Shown: positions 1 through 8,748, numbered from the stretch's first letter. The stretch is 64,000 nucleotides of DNA from JAMQPK01 sp963761975 (GCA_963761975.1 CAVXIR010000004.1:1-64000), one strand, 5' to 3'. Numbers and translations are program-made. Notes: generated by a model not told the origin, from the letters alone.

Positions 1-32
1 CCTCAGTAAATCGACGGCCTCATGTGCCGTCG

Positions 33-386
33 TCAAATAACAGCGACCCGCGCCGGCCGGCCCAACTTGATGACTAGAAACAGAACGAGAGTCGCGCCCT
101 CCGAATGCACACGCGGCGAACGTAGTTTTGGCCAGTCCTTTTCGATCGATGCGAAGAGGCTATGCAGGCTCGCCACCTGGACACCGACCCGTAGCAACTC
201 TCTCGCGACAGCGATCCGCAGGGCTCCGTCGAGGCTGAAGCCGAGATAGTTCCCGGTCCCGCTGGCCCGTTTGCGAAGGAATTTCTTCGCGAGTTTCTTT
301 ACTTGCGGCATGGAAGCACCGGTGAGTGCGACAACGTCGCCTTGCGTATACGGAAAATCTGAATCGGATGTTGGTCGTGGTGTCAT
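33..386 (-). CDS. Small putative HTH DNA-binding protein
   Basis: I do not recognise a named family. The 117-residue product has a basic, helix-rich N-terminal half (residues ~12-40, containing TQGDVVALTGA and QVKKLAKKFL) that reads like a MerR-type or excisionase-type winged helix. A second helical pair follows at ~52-85 and the C-terminus is hydrophobic and basic. No membrane or enzymatic motif is visible. The ATG at 386 gives a full HTH. The upstream gap to tRNA-Pro carries an inverted repeat that could be its operator. A transcription factor role is inference only. Confidence 0.55.
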   Translation of the reverse strand: MTPRPTSDSDFPYTQGDVVALTGASMPQVKKLAKKFLRKRASGTGNYLGFSLDGALRIAVARELLRVGVQVASLHSLFASIEKDWPKLRSPRVHSEGATLVLFLVIKLGRPARVAVI

Positions 387-436
387 AAGGTATCTGTAAA
401 GATACCCATGACTACCTTACGATGCAAGGAGAGATT

Positions 437-450
437 TACTAGAGCTAGTA
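437..450. promoter_or_regulatory. Inverted repeat upstream of the HTH gene
   Basis: The two 6-bp arms TACTAG and CTAGTA are separated by AG. The site lies about 50 bp upstream of the HTH gene start at 386. A dyad of this size at this position could be an operator, possibly autoregulatory. There is no direct evidence for binding. Confidence 0.25.
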
Positions 451-488
451 GGAATATGTCAACGATATGCCAACGCCGAGAGCGAAAA

Positions 489-565
<77 letters not shown>

Positions 566-604
566 ACGACCGAATTTTACCCTGTTGCGACGTCAATCTG
601 CCAA

Positions 605-1327
605 TCACTGGATCACCACGTACCTCGCCAGCCGCCTCACTTCTTTATCGTCCACATACTTGCCGATTTCCTTGTGGAAATGCTCCATCGACTTCCACGG
701 GCGATACTCCTTGAACTCGTGGAGCATGCGGGCGCCCATACCCGGGATTGTCTGAATGTCGGCGTCGCTGGCCGTATTGATGTTGATCGGAATGAACCCG
801 TATTGCGCCAGCCGCGCGACTTCCTGCTCATTGACGTATTTGCCGATCTCTTTCTGAAACTGCGCCCAGTTGCGCCACGGGCGATACTCCTCGAACTCGT
901 GCGCCATCCGCTTGCCGGCTCCCGGAATCAGCATGATTTCCTCACCTGATGCGGTATTCAGGTTCACGTGAACGAACGCCTTTCCGTAAAACGCGTTCGC
1001 CTGGTCCTGCGTGAGCTTCTGGCTCAAGAGAAATTTATTCAGCTCGACGGCACTGTTGAAGGGACGCGCCGCGATGAGCGCCTTCACCACTGGCCCGCTC
1101 ATGTGCGGCATCGCGGTCAACGCCTGCTCGTTCGCGGTGTTCACATCGACAACGCCAAGCGATTTGCCGACCTGCGCAGATACCGAAGCAGCGCTCAACA
1201 GCACGACGAACGCCGCACCCAACGCACCTCTCGCACCCAACGCACCCAACGCACCTAGCGCACCTATCGCACCTATCGCACCTATCGCACCTATCGCACC
1301 TATCGCACCTATCGCACCCAGCTTCAT
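605..1327 (-). CDS. ComEA-like helix-hairpin-helix protein with repeat-built signal peptide
   Basis: A secreted or envelope DNA-binding-type protein of 240 residues. After the leader there are three HhH-like modules that each begin NxNTA. The last two (about 62 residues each) are clear tandem duplicates sharing the PGxGxRMxHEFxEYRPW core. This is the ComEA/Tex-type HhH fold used for non-specific DNA contact; a role in DNA uptake is inference. The ATG at 1327 is chosen because GAGGAGG precedes it and a signal peptide follows directly. That leader is almost entirely (G-A-I/L)n, encoded by a 9-nt tandem repeat, then AAFVVLLSAASVSAQ. It overlaps the upstream membrane gene by ATGA, so the two are translationally coupled. 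Confidence 0.85.
   Translation of the reverse strand: MKLGAIGAIGAIGAIGAIGAIGALGALGALGARGALGAAFVVLLSAASVSAQVGKSLGVVDVNTANEQALTAMPHMSGPVVKALIAARPFNSAVELNKFLLSQKLTQDQANAFYGKAFVHVNLNTASGEEIMLIPGAGKRMAHEFEEYRPWRNWAQFQKEIGKYVNEQEVARLAQYGFIPININTASDADIQTIPGMGARMLHEFKEYRPWKSMEHFHKEIGKYVDDKEVRRLARYVVIQ
1214..1321. repeat. 9-nt tandem repeat inside the ComEA-like leader
   Basis: About twelve contiguous units of CGCACCNNN (plus-strand view), six of them identical CGCACCTAT and the rest CGCACCCAA, CGCACCTCT or CGCACCTAG. The unit is a multiple of three, so the frame is kept. Read on the minus strand it encodes the Gly-Ala-Ile/Leu run of the signal peptide. The same 9-mer recurs at 26137-26275, where it is read in the opposite orientation. 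Confidence 0.9.
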
Positions 1328-1749
1328 GTCGTCCTCCTCAAGTAAGCGTAACCGAGGCCGAGAATTCCTATTTGCACCATCGACCCGGGTGCCAGCGTCG
1401 GCGGCGATTTTGCCCGCAGGACGTGCCACATCAAATCCATTCCATCCATGGCGGGGTCCATTTCGAGCTGGAATTCCTTGCTGCCCTGAAAATGCAAGAA
1501 AATCCCCAGCAGCCCGGCCGCCACGACCATGACCATCGACAATTGAATCAGGGTGCCGGTCCAACGCCGCGGAGCAATCAGGTCGACGAGAACGACGATG
1601 AGGCCGATGGTCAATAGCGCCAGCGGGACTTGCTGCGTCACGCCTTCATAGTGAGCGAGCAGCGTGAGCTCCGCCAGCGTACCAGACATTCCGAGGAGCA
1701 ACACGGCAAGGACAATCCGACGGATGGTGACGAGAACTATCGTGACCAT
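1324..1749 (-). CDS. Small polytopic membrane protein
   Basis: Unrecognised 141-residue integral membrane protein with about four hydrophobic segments (~5-30, 40-58, 65-88 and 120-137). A short polar stretch containing MDPAMDGMDLMWH sits before the last segment. No catalytic motif is visible. It overlaps the ComEA-like gene by four bases (ATGA) on the same strand, so the two are probably made together. That suggests an envelope function linked to the HhH protein, but this is inference. Confidence 0.7.
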   Translation of the reverse strand: MVTIVLVTIRRIVLAVLLLGMSGTLAELTLLAHYEGVTQQVPLALLTIGLIVVLVDLIAPRRWTGTLIQLSMVMVVAAGLLGIFLHFQGSKEFQLEMDPAMDGMDLMWHVLRAKSPPTLAPGSMVQIGILGLGYAYLRRTT

Positions 1750-1797
1750 AGCCCATGACGACCTCCGCCCGTCGACTCTAGACCATGGCCTGGGGAC

Positions 1798-2289
1798 CTA
1801 CCGGCGTTTTTTCGTCGGTTTCGCGGCCGTTTTCGGTCGCGCCTTTGGCTTCGGGCGTGATGTGGGTCGCACGACCGCGCGCGTTGGGAGAGGCAACGGC
1901 ACATCCCCGTTTACGGGCCGCGCGTTGAGCATCTCGAGGATGCCGATAAGGCCACGCTTCACGTCCGCGAGCCGCTCTCTCGCATTCCGCCCGAGAAGCT
2001 CCGTGATGGGCGCTGCAGTCGCTTCTCCGAGTGCCGGAGGCGCTTCTTCCTCGATGCGCCGGCGGACACCCGCAAGCGTGAGACCGTCGTTGAATACGAG
2101 CTGTTTGATGCGCAGCACGCGCTCGACGTCGACGCGCCGGTAAATGCGCGGGCCTCCGGCCGATTTCGACACGCCGAGGTCGGGGAATTCAGACTCCCAC
2201 GAGCGAAGCACGTACGGTTGTACGCTCGCAATCTCACACACCTCTGACGATTTGAACAGGGCGCGGTTGGGAATCTCTATGTCGGCCAC
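1798..2289 (-). CDS. MerR-family transcriptional regulator
   Basis: The product starts with a MerR winged helix (FKSSEVCEIASVQPYVLRSW, then a GGPRIYRRVDVERVLRIKQL segment and a GLTLAGVRRRIEEE helix). It ends in a basic Pro/Lys/Arg-rich tail (RPKPKARPKTAAKPTKKRR) that may add non-specific DNA binding. There is no cysteine cluster for metal or redox sensing. I chose the GTG at 2289 because upstream codons run into the intergenic repeat; the open frame continues to 2412 but encodes repeat DNA. This is the short MerR type commonly found near housekeeping genes in Acidobacteria and delta-proteobacteria. Its target is unknown. Confidence 0.8.
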   Translation of the reverse strand: MADIEIPNRALFKSSEVCEIASVQPYVLRSWESEFPDLGVSKSAGGPRIYRRVDVERVLRIKQLVFNDGLTLAGVRRRIEEEAPPALGEATAAPITELLGRNARERLADVKRGLIGILEMLNARPVNGDVPLPLPTRAVVRPTSRPKPKARPKTAAKPTKKRR

Positions 2290-2354
2290 AAACAGGGGCG
2301 TTTGCTGCAAGTTGCGGCAGTATAGCAGGTTCGGCCGCTTCGCTGAAGTGTGAA

Positions 2355-2434
2355 TTGGAAACTCGCAGATTGGTAGATTGCCAGATCGTTCGGAAATCTC
2401 ACATTCTGCCAATCCGCGAATCTGCGAATGCTAG
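2355..2434. repeat. Intergenic inverted repeat, AGATTGGC family
   Basis: The spacer between the MerR gene and der contains tandem CGCAGATTGG/AGATTGCC units on the left and CTGCCAATC/CGCGAATCTGCG units on the right. The two halves are complementary and can fold into a long imperfect hairpin. The same words recur at 45267-45352, and related CAATTGGC units occur at 37396-37502. It may act as a processing or termination hairpin downstream of der. Confidence 0.7.
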
Positions 2435-3768
2435 TGCTTCCGTTTCCGCAGCTGAATCCGAATCGGCGTCCCTGCAAACCCAAACTCTTCGCGCAGCCGG
2501 TTTTTCAGAAAACGTTCGTACGAGAAATGGAGATCGGTCTGCACGTTGGTGAAGAGCGCGAAGGTCGGCGGCGCCACGCCCACCTGTGCCGCGTACAGAA
2601 GCCGGACCGGCTTTTTCCCTGAGGCGGGCATCGGGTGCGCCATCATCACCTCTTGAAGAAATCGATTCAGCTCCGGAGTCGGCACGCGTCGCATGCGTTC
2701 GACCATCACACGGTCGACCACCTCGAGCAGTTTCGGCGTGCGCTCGCCTGTCAGCGCCGAGATGTGCACGATGGGCGCGTACTCCAGAAATTTCAATTGA
2801 AACCGCAGCTTGTCGTCGAACGTCTTCGAGAAATCCGGTCCTTCCTGCTTCACCAGATCCCATTTGTTGACCGCGATGATCACGCTCCGCCCCGCGCGCT
2901 CGGCTTCGCCGGCGATGGCGCCGTCCTGATCGGCCGCGCCGAGCGTCGCGTCGATGACGAGCACCACAACATCCGCATCGGCAATCGCTCGCTTTGCCGT
3001 CAACACACTGACGGCCTCGACCTGCCCGGCGCGCGCCACGCGGCCCGGTCTCCTGATGCCCGCCGTATCGACGATGCGAAACTGTCGCTGGCGCCAGCGG
3101 AATCCCGTGTCGACGGCGTCGCGCGTCGTGCCCGCCTGGTCGCTGACGAGCATGCGCTCCTCGCGAAGCACGCAATTGACAATGGACGATTTCCCCACGT
3201 TCGGACGTCCGACGATGGCGATGCGGGGCTCGGGAGTTTCGGCTTTCTGCTCTTCGCTTTTCGCCGGAAGCCGCTCGATGATTTCGTCGAGCAGGTCACC
3301 CACGCCGAGCCCGTGCTCGGCCGAAATCTCCATGACCGGCTCGAACCCGAGCTCGTAGAAATCCAGCGAGCCCGCACGCGCCCGGCGATCGTCGGTCTTG
3401 TTGATCGCCACGATCACGGGCCGGCCCGTCGATCGAACCGCGCTCGCAATTTCGTAATCGGCCGGCACCAGCCCTTCACGACCGTCGACGACGAACACGA
3501 AAACGTCCGCGTTCGAGACAGCCCGCCGCCCGTGCTCGTGGACGAGCTTCTGCAACGGGTCTTCGCTTTGGCCGAACATACCGGCCGTATCGGTGAGGAG
3601 GAACGGAACCGTGCGCCAGTTCGCGGGCTGCTGAATGACATCGCGCGTCGTGCCCGCGGTCGGAGCCACAATCGCGCGTCGCCTGCCGGCTACACGGTTA
3701 AAAAGTGTCGATTTCCCGACATTCGGGCGACCGACCAGAACGACGGCGGGGAGCTGTTTGGACGTCAT
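2431..3768 (-). CDS. der: Ribosome-assembly GTPase Der (EngA)
   Basis: Tandem-GTPase factor required for late 50S subunit assembly. Two complete G domains are visible: the first with GRPNVGKS at 13-20, DTAG at 60-63 and NKTD at 123-126, the second with GRPNVGKS at 187-194, DTAG at 234-237 and NKWD at 301-304. A C-terminal KH-like domain follows, giving 445 residues, normal for the family. The ATG at 3768 gives a compact N-terminus. It is transcribed divergently from the HU gene across a 90-bp spacer that holds a promoter. Confidence 0.97.
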   Translation of the reverse strand: MTSKQLPAVVLVGRPNVGKSTLFNRVAGRRRAIVAPTAGTTRDVIQQPANWRTVPFLLTDTAGMFGQSEDPLQKLVHEHGRRAVSNADVFVFVVDGREGLVPADYEIASAVRSTGRPVIVAINKTDDRRARAGSLDFYELGFEPVMEISAEHGLGVGDLLDEIIERLPAKSEEQKAETPEPRIAIVGRPNVGKSSIVNCVLREERMLVSDQAGTTRDAVDTGFRWRQRQFRIVDTAGIRRPGRVARAGQVEAVSVLTAKRAIADADVVVLVIDATLGAADQDGAIAGEAERAGRSVIIAVNKWDLVKQEGPDFSKTFDDKLRFQLKFLEYAPIVHISALTGERTPKLLEVVDRVMVERMRRVPTPELNRFLQEVMMAHPMPASGKKPVRLLYAAQVGVAPPTFALFTNVQTDLHFSYERFLKNRLREEFGFAGTPIRIQLRKRKH

Positions 3769-3800
3769 GACTGATGTTCAAAGCCAACTTAGCCGATACC

Positions 3801-3830
3801 TTGACAGCGTAAGTGATTGTTTCTTAACAT
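3801..3830 (+). promoter_or_regulatory. Sigma70-type promoter of the HU gene
   Basis: A perfect -35 TTGACA (3801-3806) is followed, after 18 bp, by a -10 TAACAT (3825-3830) in an AT-rich stretch unlike the surrounding GC-rich DNA. The predicted start is near 3837, leaving a short leader with the ribosome site AGGAGA at 3845-3850 before the ATG at 3859. Confidence 0.6.
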
Positions 3831-3858
3831 ATTTATAAGCCCCCAGGAGAGCCTAAGC

Positions 3859-4128
3859 ATGATCAAAGTCGACATCGTCAACGAGGTTTCGAAGATCGCC
3901 GACATCACCAAGGTGAAGGCCGAGGTGGCCGTCGACGCGGTGTTCGACGCGATGCGGCTGTCCATGCAGCGAGGCGAGCGCATCGAGCTTCGCGGCTTCG
4001 GGGTCTTCCAGGTCAAGCCGCGCAAACGCGGCATCGGGCGCAACCCGCGGACCGGCAAAGAGGTCCGTATCCCGCCAGGCCGGACAATTCGTTTCAAGCC
4101 CGGCAAAGATCTGCAGAATATCAGTTAG
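3859..4128 (+). CDS. HU/IHF-family nucleoid protein
   Basis: Small basic histone-like protein of 89 residues. The start MIKVDIVNEVSKIADI and the family hallmark GRNPRTGKEVRIPPG (the DNA-intercalating arm) are both present, and the C-terminus RFKPGKDL is typical. It dimerises and bends DNA. The ATG at 3859 follows AGGAGA at 8 nt; the frame extends upstream, but no better start is seen. It has its own promoter and is followed 14 bp later by the site-2 protease gene. Confidence 0.95.
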   Translation: MIKVDIVNEVSKIADITKVKAEVAVDAVFDAMRLSMQRGERIELRGFGVFQVKPRKRGIGRNPRTGKEVRIPPGRTIRFKPGKDLQNIS

Positions 4129-4142
4129 TCTGAAGTCCGCGC

Positions 4143-5114
4143 GTGCACGATTCGCTTCCGCCTGTCCCGAGCTCGGTCGAGGGAGAGCCACCGCTCTCTG
4201 TCTCGGTTACGTCCCGGCGCAAGTTCCAGGATCGCAAGTGGCTGCATCTGACGCTGCTGGCGCTCACGATCGCCAGCACGACTCTGGCCGGCGCCGAGCA
4301 CTACGCGAGCTACATCTCCGACTTCGGGCGCCAGACCGTGAGGTTTTACCCGCAGCTGATTCTGCACGGGTTCTGGTACAGCGGCACGATCCTGTTGATC
4401 CTGGGCACGCACGAACTGGGGCACTATCTCGCCTGCCGATACTATCAGGTCGACGCGTCGCTGCCATTCTTCATCCCGATGCCGGTCGTGCTCACCGGCA
4501 CGCTCGGCGCGTTCATCAAGATTCGCGAACCCATCCCGACCAAGCGGATGCTGTTCGATATTGGCGTCGCCGGTCCTATCGCGGGATTTGTGTTCGCCGT
4601 GCCCGCCCTCTTCGGCGGCGTCGCCATGTCACCCGTCGCAAAAGTGCCGCCCGACCTGTCGGGCTTTCACCTTGGAGAGCCGCTGCTCTTTCAAGCGGCG
4701 ACATGGTTGATTTGGGGATCGGTGCCCGACGGGTATTCCTTGAACCTTCATCCGATGGCGTTCGCCGCGTGGTTCGGCCTGCTGGCAACGGCGTTGAATT
4801 TGTTTCCGATCGGACAACTCGACGGGGGACATATTTCGTACGCCGTGCTCGGGCGACGATCGACCGCCGTCACGATCGGCGCCATTGGTGTGACCATCGG
4901 CCTGACGTATTTCTCGACGAGCTGGCTCGTCTGGACGTTCCTGCTGATTGCAATGACCCTGGCGATGGGTCCGCGCCATCCGCGGACAATCGATGAAGAC
5001 GTGCCTCTCGACCGTGCGCGCATCTGGCTCGCCGTCGCCGCGATGGTCATTCTGATCCTCTGTTTTACGCCTAACCCGCTCGAACCGACGGAGTTACTGG
5101 CTGACCACAGGTGA
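4143..5114 (+). CDS. Site-2 protease family (M50) membrane metalloprotease
   Basis: Intramembrane zinc protease candidate of 323 residues. The metal-binding HELGH lies at residues 90-94 inside a hydrophobic segment, and the second-site motif NLFPIGQLDGG provides D227, as expected for family M50. There are about six to seven membrane segments. Members cleave membrane-anchored substrates such as anti-sigma factors; the substrate here is unknown. The start is a GTG at 4143 without a strong ribosome site. It lies 14 bp after the HU gene and may be read through from it. Confidence 0.88.
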   Translation: MHDSLPPVPSSVEGEPPLSVSVTSRRKFQDRKWLHLTLLALTIASTTLAGAEHYASYISDFGRQTVRFYPQLILHGFWYSGTILLILGTHELGHYLACRYYQVDASLPFFIPMPVVLTGTLGAFIKIREPIPTKRMLFDIGVAGPIAGFVFAVPALFGGVAMSPVAKVPPDLSGFHLGEPLLFQAATWLIWGSVPDGYSLNLHPMAFAAWFGLLATALNLFPIGQLDGGHISYAVLGRRSTAVTIGAIGVTIGLTYFSTSWLVWTFLLIAMTLAMGPRHPRTIDEDVPLDRARIWLAVAAMVILILCFTPNPLEPTELLADHR

Positions 5115-5231
5115 TACACGACTAGAGCCAGTTATGGTAGACTGCCCGCCGTTCGAACATTGCAGGCGTTTTCAAGCCTTTTTTCAAAGAATAGGTGTGC
5201 GCTCCGACAGGCTTCTTCGAAGGAGGATGTA

Positions 5232-5891
5232 ATGATTCGTGGGTCCAAGGCTTTCCTCGCCGGTGCCGTCCTGATTTTCGGATGCTCGGTCGCATCGGCA
5301 CAAGATGCGACGATTGGCGCGGGGAGAGTGGAAATCGGCGGCTTCCCTGGCGGCGGAACCTTCTTCGTTGGCGGCGATGACAACAAGGAAGTGAACTTCA
5401 ACGTTTACACCGCCGGCGGCGGATTGACTTACTACTTCAGTCCGATGGTGGCGCTCGAAGGTGAGTTCACGGGCAGCGTCGGCTGGGCGCAGGACGTGCA
5501 CTTCAACAACATCAAAATCATCCACAACCAGATGCCGACCGTCTGGAGTTACTCGGGCAACATCGTCTTCTTTCCGGGCGGCGCCGCAGGCAAGCAGATG
5601 CCCTTCTACCTCACAGGCGGCATCGGTGCTGTCTCGCTCTCGCCGCGAGTTCCGACGAAGGTCTTCGGTTACGACGTCGACACGACAGGCACGCAGATGT
5701 TCATCACCGAGAACATCGGCGGCGGCATCAAGCTCTTCCGCGGCGCTGACGCGCCGAACTGGGGCTTCCGCATCGACTATCGATATCTGTTCATCAACGA
5801 GAACAGCGATGCGCCTCAGTTCTTTGCGCAGTCGAAGAGCCGCGGCGCCCACCGCATCTACGCAGGTATGCTTTACACTTGGAAACGGTAA
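5232..5891 (+). CDS. Outer-membrane beta-barrel protein
   Basis: Secreted 219-residue protein. The signal peptide (MIRGSKAFLAGAVLIFGCSVASAQ) is followed by a Gly-rich mature part of alternating hydrophobic strands, such as VYTAGGGLTYYFSPMVALEGEF, GIKLFRGADAPNWGFRID and the C-terminal strand RIYAGMLYTWKR. This pattern fits an 8-stranded OmpA/OmpW-like barrel. The ATG at 5232 has a strong AGGAGG five bases upstream. No porin-specific motif is visible and the ligand is unknown. Confidence 0.75.
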   Translation: MIRGSKAFLAGAVLIFGCSVASAQDATIGAGRVEIGGFPGGGTFFVGGDDNKEVNFNVYTAGGGLTYYFSPMVALEGEFTGSVGWAQDVHFNNIKIIHNQMPTVWSYSGNIVFFPGGAAGKQMPFYLTGGIGAVSLSPRVPTKVFGYDVDTTGTQMFITENIGGGIKLFRGADAPNWGFRIDYRYLFINENSDAPQFFAQSKSRGAHRIYAGMLYTWKR

Positions 5892-5996
5892 GTGGTAAGT
5901 GGTAAGTGGCAAGTGGTTGGTGGTTGGTGGCAAGGCCACGAACCATCAGCCACGTAACACCAACCACGAACGACCAACCACCAACCACAAACCCTC
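5886..5996. repeat. Intergenic hairpin of AAGTGGT/ACCAACC tandem arms
   Basis: The left arm consists of tandem GGTAAGTGGTAAGTGG and TTGGTGG units. The right arm, after a short centre, consists of CAACCAC and CGACCAACC units complementary to the left. The structure fills the spacer directly after the barrel gene stop and could act as a transcript-end hairpin. Related TGGTAAGTGAC words are found at 41546-41604. Confidence 0.75.
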
Positions 5997-6050
5997 TGGT
6001 CTCCCGGCTCCGCTTGCCCTTTTTGTGTTTCTGCAGGAAGCTGATCCAAG

Positions 6051-6914
6051 ATGACCGGCTGGGCCCCACGTGCCGCCGTCGCGTTTCTTCTCCTTGCCCT
6101 GGTAGCGCCTTCCGTATTTGGCCAGGCAGACGAGCGCACCGCTTATGCCAGCGTGGTCGACAAAGACGGTGCGCCGGTTCTCGACCTCACGTTGAAGGAT
6201 TTCATCGTCCGCGAGGACGGCATGGCGCGCGAGGTGCTGCGCGTCGCCAAAGATGATGACCCGCTCCAGATTGCGCTGCTCGTCGACAATAGCGCGGTCA
6301 TGCGTCCCCGGCTGACCCAGTTGCGGAAGGCCGCTGCCGCGTTCGTGGAAGCCACGCGTGAAGGGGTGCCGATTGCGCTCATCACGCTCGCGGAGCGTCC
6401 TACCATCGTTGTGGGCTACACGACAGATCAGGCGCAATTGCAAAAGAGCATCGATAAGATGTTTTCGTTCGAGGCGGGTAATTATCTGCTCGACGGCATC
6501 GCAGAGACGTCGCAGGCACTCGCCAAACGTACGATGTGGCGATCGGTCATCGCCGTGATCACGGGCCTGGGACCCGAGATGAGCTACCGTCAATATACCG
6601 AAGTGCTGCGTTTCTTCCGCGACGGCGGCGCCTCGCTTCACGTGCTGCAGCTGGGCATGGGCGTCGGCGAACAGGGGCGTGAAATCGTCGTATCGCGCGG
6701 CACGTCGGAAACGGGTGGACGCTTTGAGGAGATCCTCACGCCTGCCGCGCTCGAGTTGAAGGCGCGACAACTCGGCACAGAGATCTCGAATCAATATCGC
6801 GTCACGTACGCCAGGCCGGCACGACTCATTCCGCCGAAGAAGATTGAAGTCAGTGTGAGACGGCCGAACCTGCGTGTCCGCAGCCGTCCTCTCCAGACGG
6901 AGAAGGAACGCTGA
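6051..6914 (+). CDS. VWA-domain secreted protein (acidobacterial VWFA-related)
   Basis: Exported 287-residue protein. A signal peptide ends near SVFGQ (~residue 25), a short beta domain (VVDKDGAPVLDLTLKDF, IVREDG) follows, and then a von Willebrand A domain begins at QIALLVDNSAVM. The MIDAS metal site is degenerate: DNSAV replaces the usual DxSxS. This two-part arrangement is typical of the VWFA-related proteins that are abundant in Acidobacteria. The partner is unknown. The ATG at 6051 is preceded by a weak purine stretch. Confidence 0.8.
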   Translation: MTGWAPRAAVAFLLLALVAPSVFGQADERTAYASVVDKDGAPVLDLTLKDFIVREDGMAREVLRVAKDDDPLQIALLVDNSAVMRPRLTQLRKAAAAFVEATREGVPIALITLAERPTIVVGYTTDQAQLQKSIDKMFSFEAGNYLLDGIAETSQALAKRTMWRSVIAVITGLGPEMSYRQYTEVLRFFRDGGASLHVLQLGMGVGEQGREIVVSRGTSETGGRFEEILTPAALELKARQLGTEISNQYRVTYARPARLIPPKKIEVSVRRPNLRVRSRPLQTEKER

Positions 6915-7000
6915 ACCACGTTCCACGTTCCTAGAACCTAGCTAGAACCTAGAACCTAGAACCAGAACCCAGCACCTAGAACCCAGCACCCAGAACCGCG
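6912..7000. repeat. Intergenic AGAACC-CTAG/CAGCACC repeat array
   Basis: Tandem copies of CTAGAACC, AGAACCC and CAGCACC with a leading CCACGTTCC inverted half. It lies between the convergent VWA and PD40 genes and may serve both as an end-of-transcript structure. Positions 6964-6997 are base-for-base the empty version of the site occupied by a mobile element at 53581-53776. Confidence 0.85.
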
Positions 7001-8736
7001 AGTAGTTCAGTTGCCCAGTTCTGCACAATCCGTATCTCACGCGGCTTGTTCGCGCCCTTCAGCATGATGAACCGTCCCTGCTGGTCGACATCATAGGCCG
7101 CGAGGTTTGCGCCGGGATCGCGCTCGAAGTGCCCTTCGAACAACATTTGCGGGTCGGCCAAGACGCCACTTTCGAGCTTTCGCACCACCACACGTTCGCC
7201 TTCGCGGTAAACGAGTCCCCCGCGCGTCCACAGCGGTTCCGACGCTCCCGCAGTGGTCAGCCGAACGGGCTCTGCATCGCGATCGAGTCGCGAGACGTAC
7301 ACTTCGTCGCGACCCGACGTATCCGCAACGTACGCAATCCAGCGGCCGTCGGCCGAAACGCTCGGCGATCGCTCGTTGGCGTTTGTCGCCGCGACCGGTG
7401 CGATCGACTCGCCAATACGGTAGACGAGCACATCGCGTCCCCGCGAAGGCTCAATCTCGTACAGCGCGAGGAGCCGCGGTGGCCGGGACCAGCTGGCCGG
7501 GTTCCGAGCCGCCGTCGCGTCAGCGGTGAACAACGACCGTGGCGGCCTCTGTCCATCGACCGATACCGCGTAAATTTTCTGCAGTCCGTCGCGATTCGAG
7601 CCGAATGTCAGACGTCGATTGTCCATCCACGCAGGCGACTGGTTGTCTCCTCCCGCAATGGTAAACGTCACGCTGTCTGGCCTCGCGGTGTCAGCGATGC
7701 GGATCTCACGCGTCATGATGCCGCTTCTCACGACGACGGCGAGACGCCGGCCGTCCGGAGAGAGGCGAGGCGTTTGAAATACCTCCGTCGAGATCCCAAG
7801 TGACGATACCTTGCCATCGGCATCGACTCGAACGAGCCGGCTTCGCCCCTCGTCGGGCGATGCACGAAGCCAGGCCAGCGTGCCAGTACGCGAAACCGAA
7901 AACCCCGATCGCCCGAGCACGCCGAACCCGGTAGACGTTTGCATGCCCTTCGCGATGGCCACAGGCACGCCAGACGTGGTGTGAGCCTCGGCATCGAACT
8001 TCACAGCCATCAGGTTTCCGAGATAGCTGTACACGAGATGTCCGGTCTCGACAAACTGTGCCTGTCCGATGATGGGCACACGCAAGCGCTCGCGCTCTTT
8101 GTTTTTCGAGAGCACTTCGACATGCGGATCGCGACCGCGCTGCGATACGGTAAACACCACCGTACCGTCACCGAGGGCGTGCGGCCAGCCATGCTCGAGC
8201 TCCTCGTCTCTAGGGCTGAGCGACGTCAAGGGCGTAGGTTGCCCTCCGGCTGCCGGCACGTCCATCAGACCTTGGTTGCCGAGCGGCGCAAAAACAATGC
8301 GATTGTCTGCCGTCCAGGTGCCGCCGGCCGAATCCGGCGGCGCGTCGACCACGCGTTGTGGACTGCCAGGGGCCGAAACCGATGTGCGCCAGATCGCTCC
8401 GCGTGAGAAATACGCGATAGCCGTGCTGTCAGGCGAAAAGAACGGCGTACTTGCCCCGGCCGTGCCCGGCAGCTCCCGGTCGCCCGTGGCGCCCTCCGCA
8501 ACCGATCGGATGAAGAGACGCCGCAGACCGTCTCCCTCGCGCTCGGCAGAGTACGCCAGCCACCGGCCATCGGCCGACACGGCAAACGCATTCAGCGCGC
8601 GATCGCCGGGAACCGCAACTGTGAAACGGACTGCGGGAGTCAGCGGAGTGGACTGCAGCCCGCACGCGGCCATCATTGCTGCCGTCGTGGCAGCCAAAAG
8701 CGCGCCCACGGCCAGTTGCGACGCCCTTGATATCAT
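6976..8736 (-). CDS. PD40 beta-propeller lipoprotein
   Basis: Predicted exported propeller of 586 residues. The start MISRASQLAVGALLA leads into a lipobox-like MMAACG, so it is probably lipid-anchored. Repeated WD40-like PD40 blades follow, each with a pattern such as AVSADGRWLAYSAE, RLSPDGRRLAVVV and SVSADGRWIAYVAD. There is no peptidase or kinase domain, although such propellers often accompany Ser/Thr kinases or DPP4-like peptidases. I chose the ATG at 8736 because it begins the signal peptide. It diverges from the M1 peptidase gene with only 12 bp between the starts. Confidence 0.82.
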   Translation of the reverse strand: MISRASQLAVGALLAATTAAMMAACGLQSTPLTPAVRFTVAVPGDRALNAFAVSADGRWLAYSAEREGDGLRRLFIRSVAEGATGDRELPGTAGASTPFFSPDSTAIAYFSRGAIWRTSVSAPGSPQRVVDAPPDSAGGTWTADNRIVFAPLGNQGLMDVPAAGGQPTPLTSLSPRDEELEHGWPHALGDGTVVFTVSQRGRDPHVEVLSKNKERERLRVPIIGQAQFVETGHLVYSYLGNLMAVKFDAEAHTTSGVPVAIAKGMQTSTGFGVLGRSGFSVSRTGTLAWLRASPDEGRSRLVRVDADGKVSSLGISTEVFQTPRLSPDGRRLAVVVRSGIMTREIRIADTARPDSVTFTIAGGDNQSPAWMDNRRLTFGSNRDGLQKIYAVSVDGQRPPRSLFTADATAARNPASWSRPPRLLALYEIEPSRGRDVLVYRIGESIAPVAATNANERSPSVSADGRWIAYVADTSGRDEVYVSRLDRDAEPVRLTTAGASEPLWTRGGLVYREGERVVVRKLESGVLADPQMLFEGHFERDPGANLAAYDVDQQGRFIMLKGANKPREIRIVQNWATELLAVLGAGF

Positions 8737-8748
8737 GGCAGGCCGAAT

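Noticed and set aside
1328..1564. Longer N-terminus for the ComEA-like protein
   Set aside because: It would overlap the upstream membrane gene by over 200 bases; the ATG at 1327 has a strong ribosome site and begins a signal peptide.
2635..3774. 379-residue plus-strand open frame
   Set aside because: It is the antisense shadow of der, which has two complete GTPase domains.
5160..5188. Short stem plus T-run (AGGC/GCCT then TTTTTT) as a terminator
   Set aside because: The stem is only four base pairs and lies in the leader of the next gene, so it is too weak to call.
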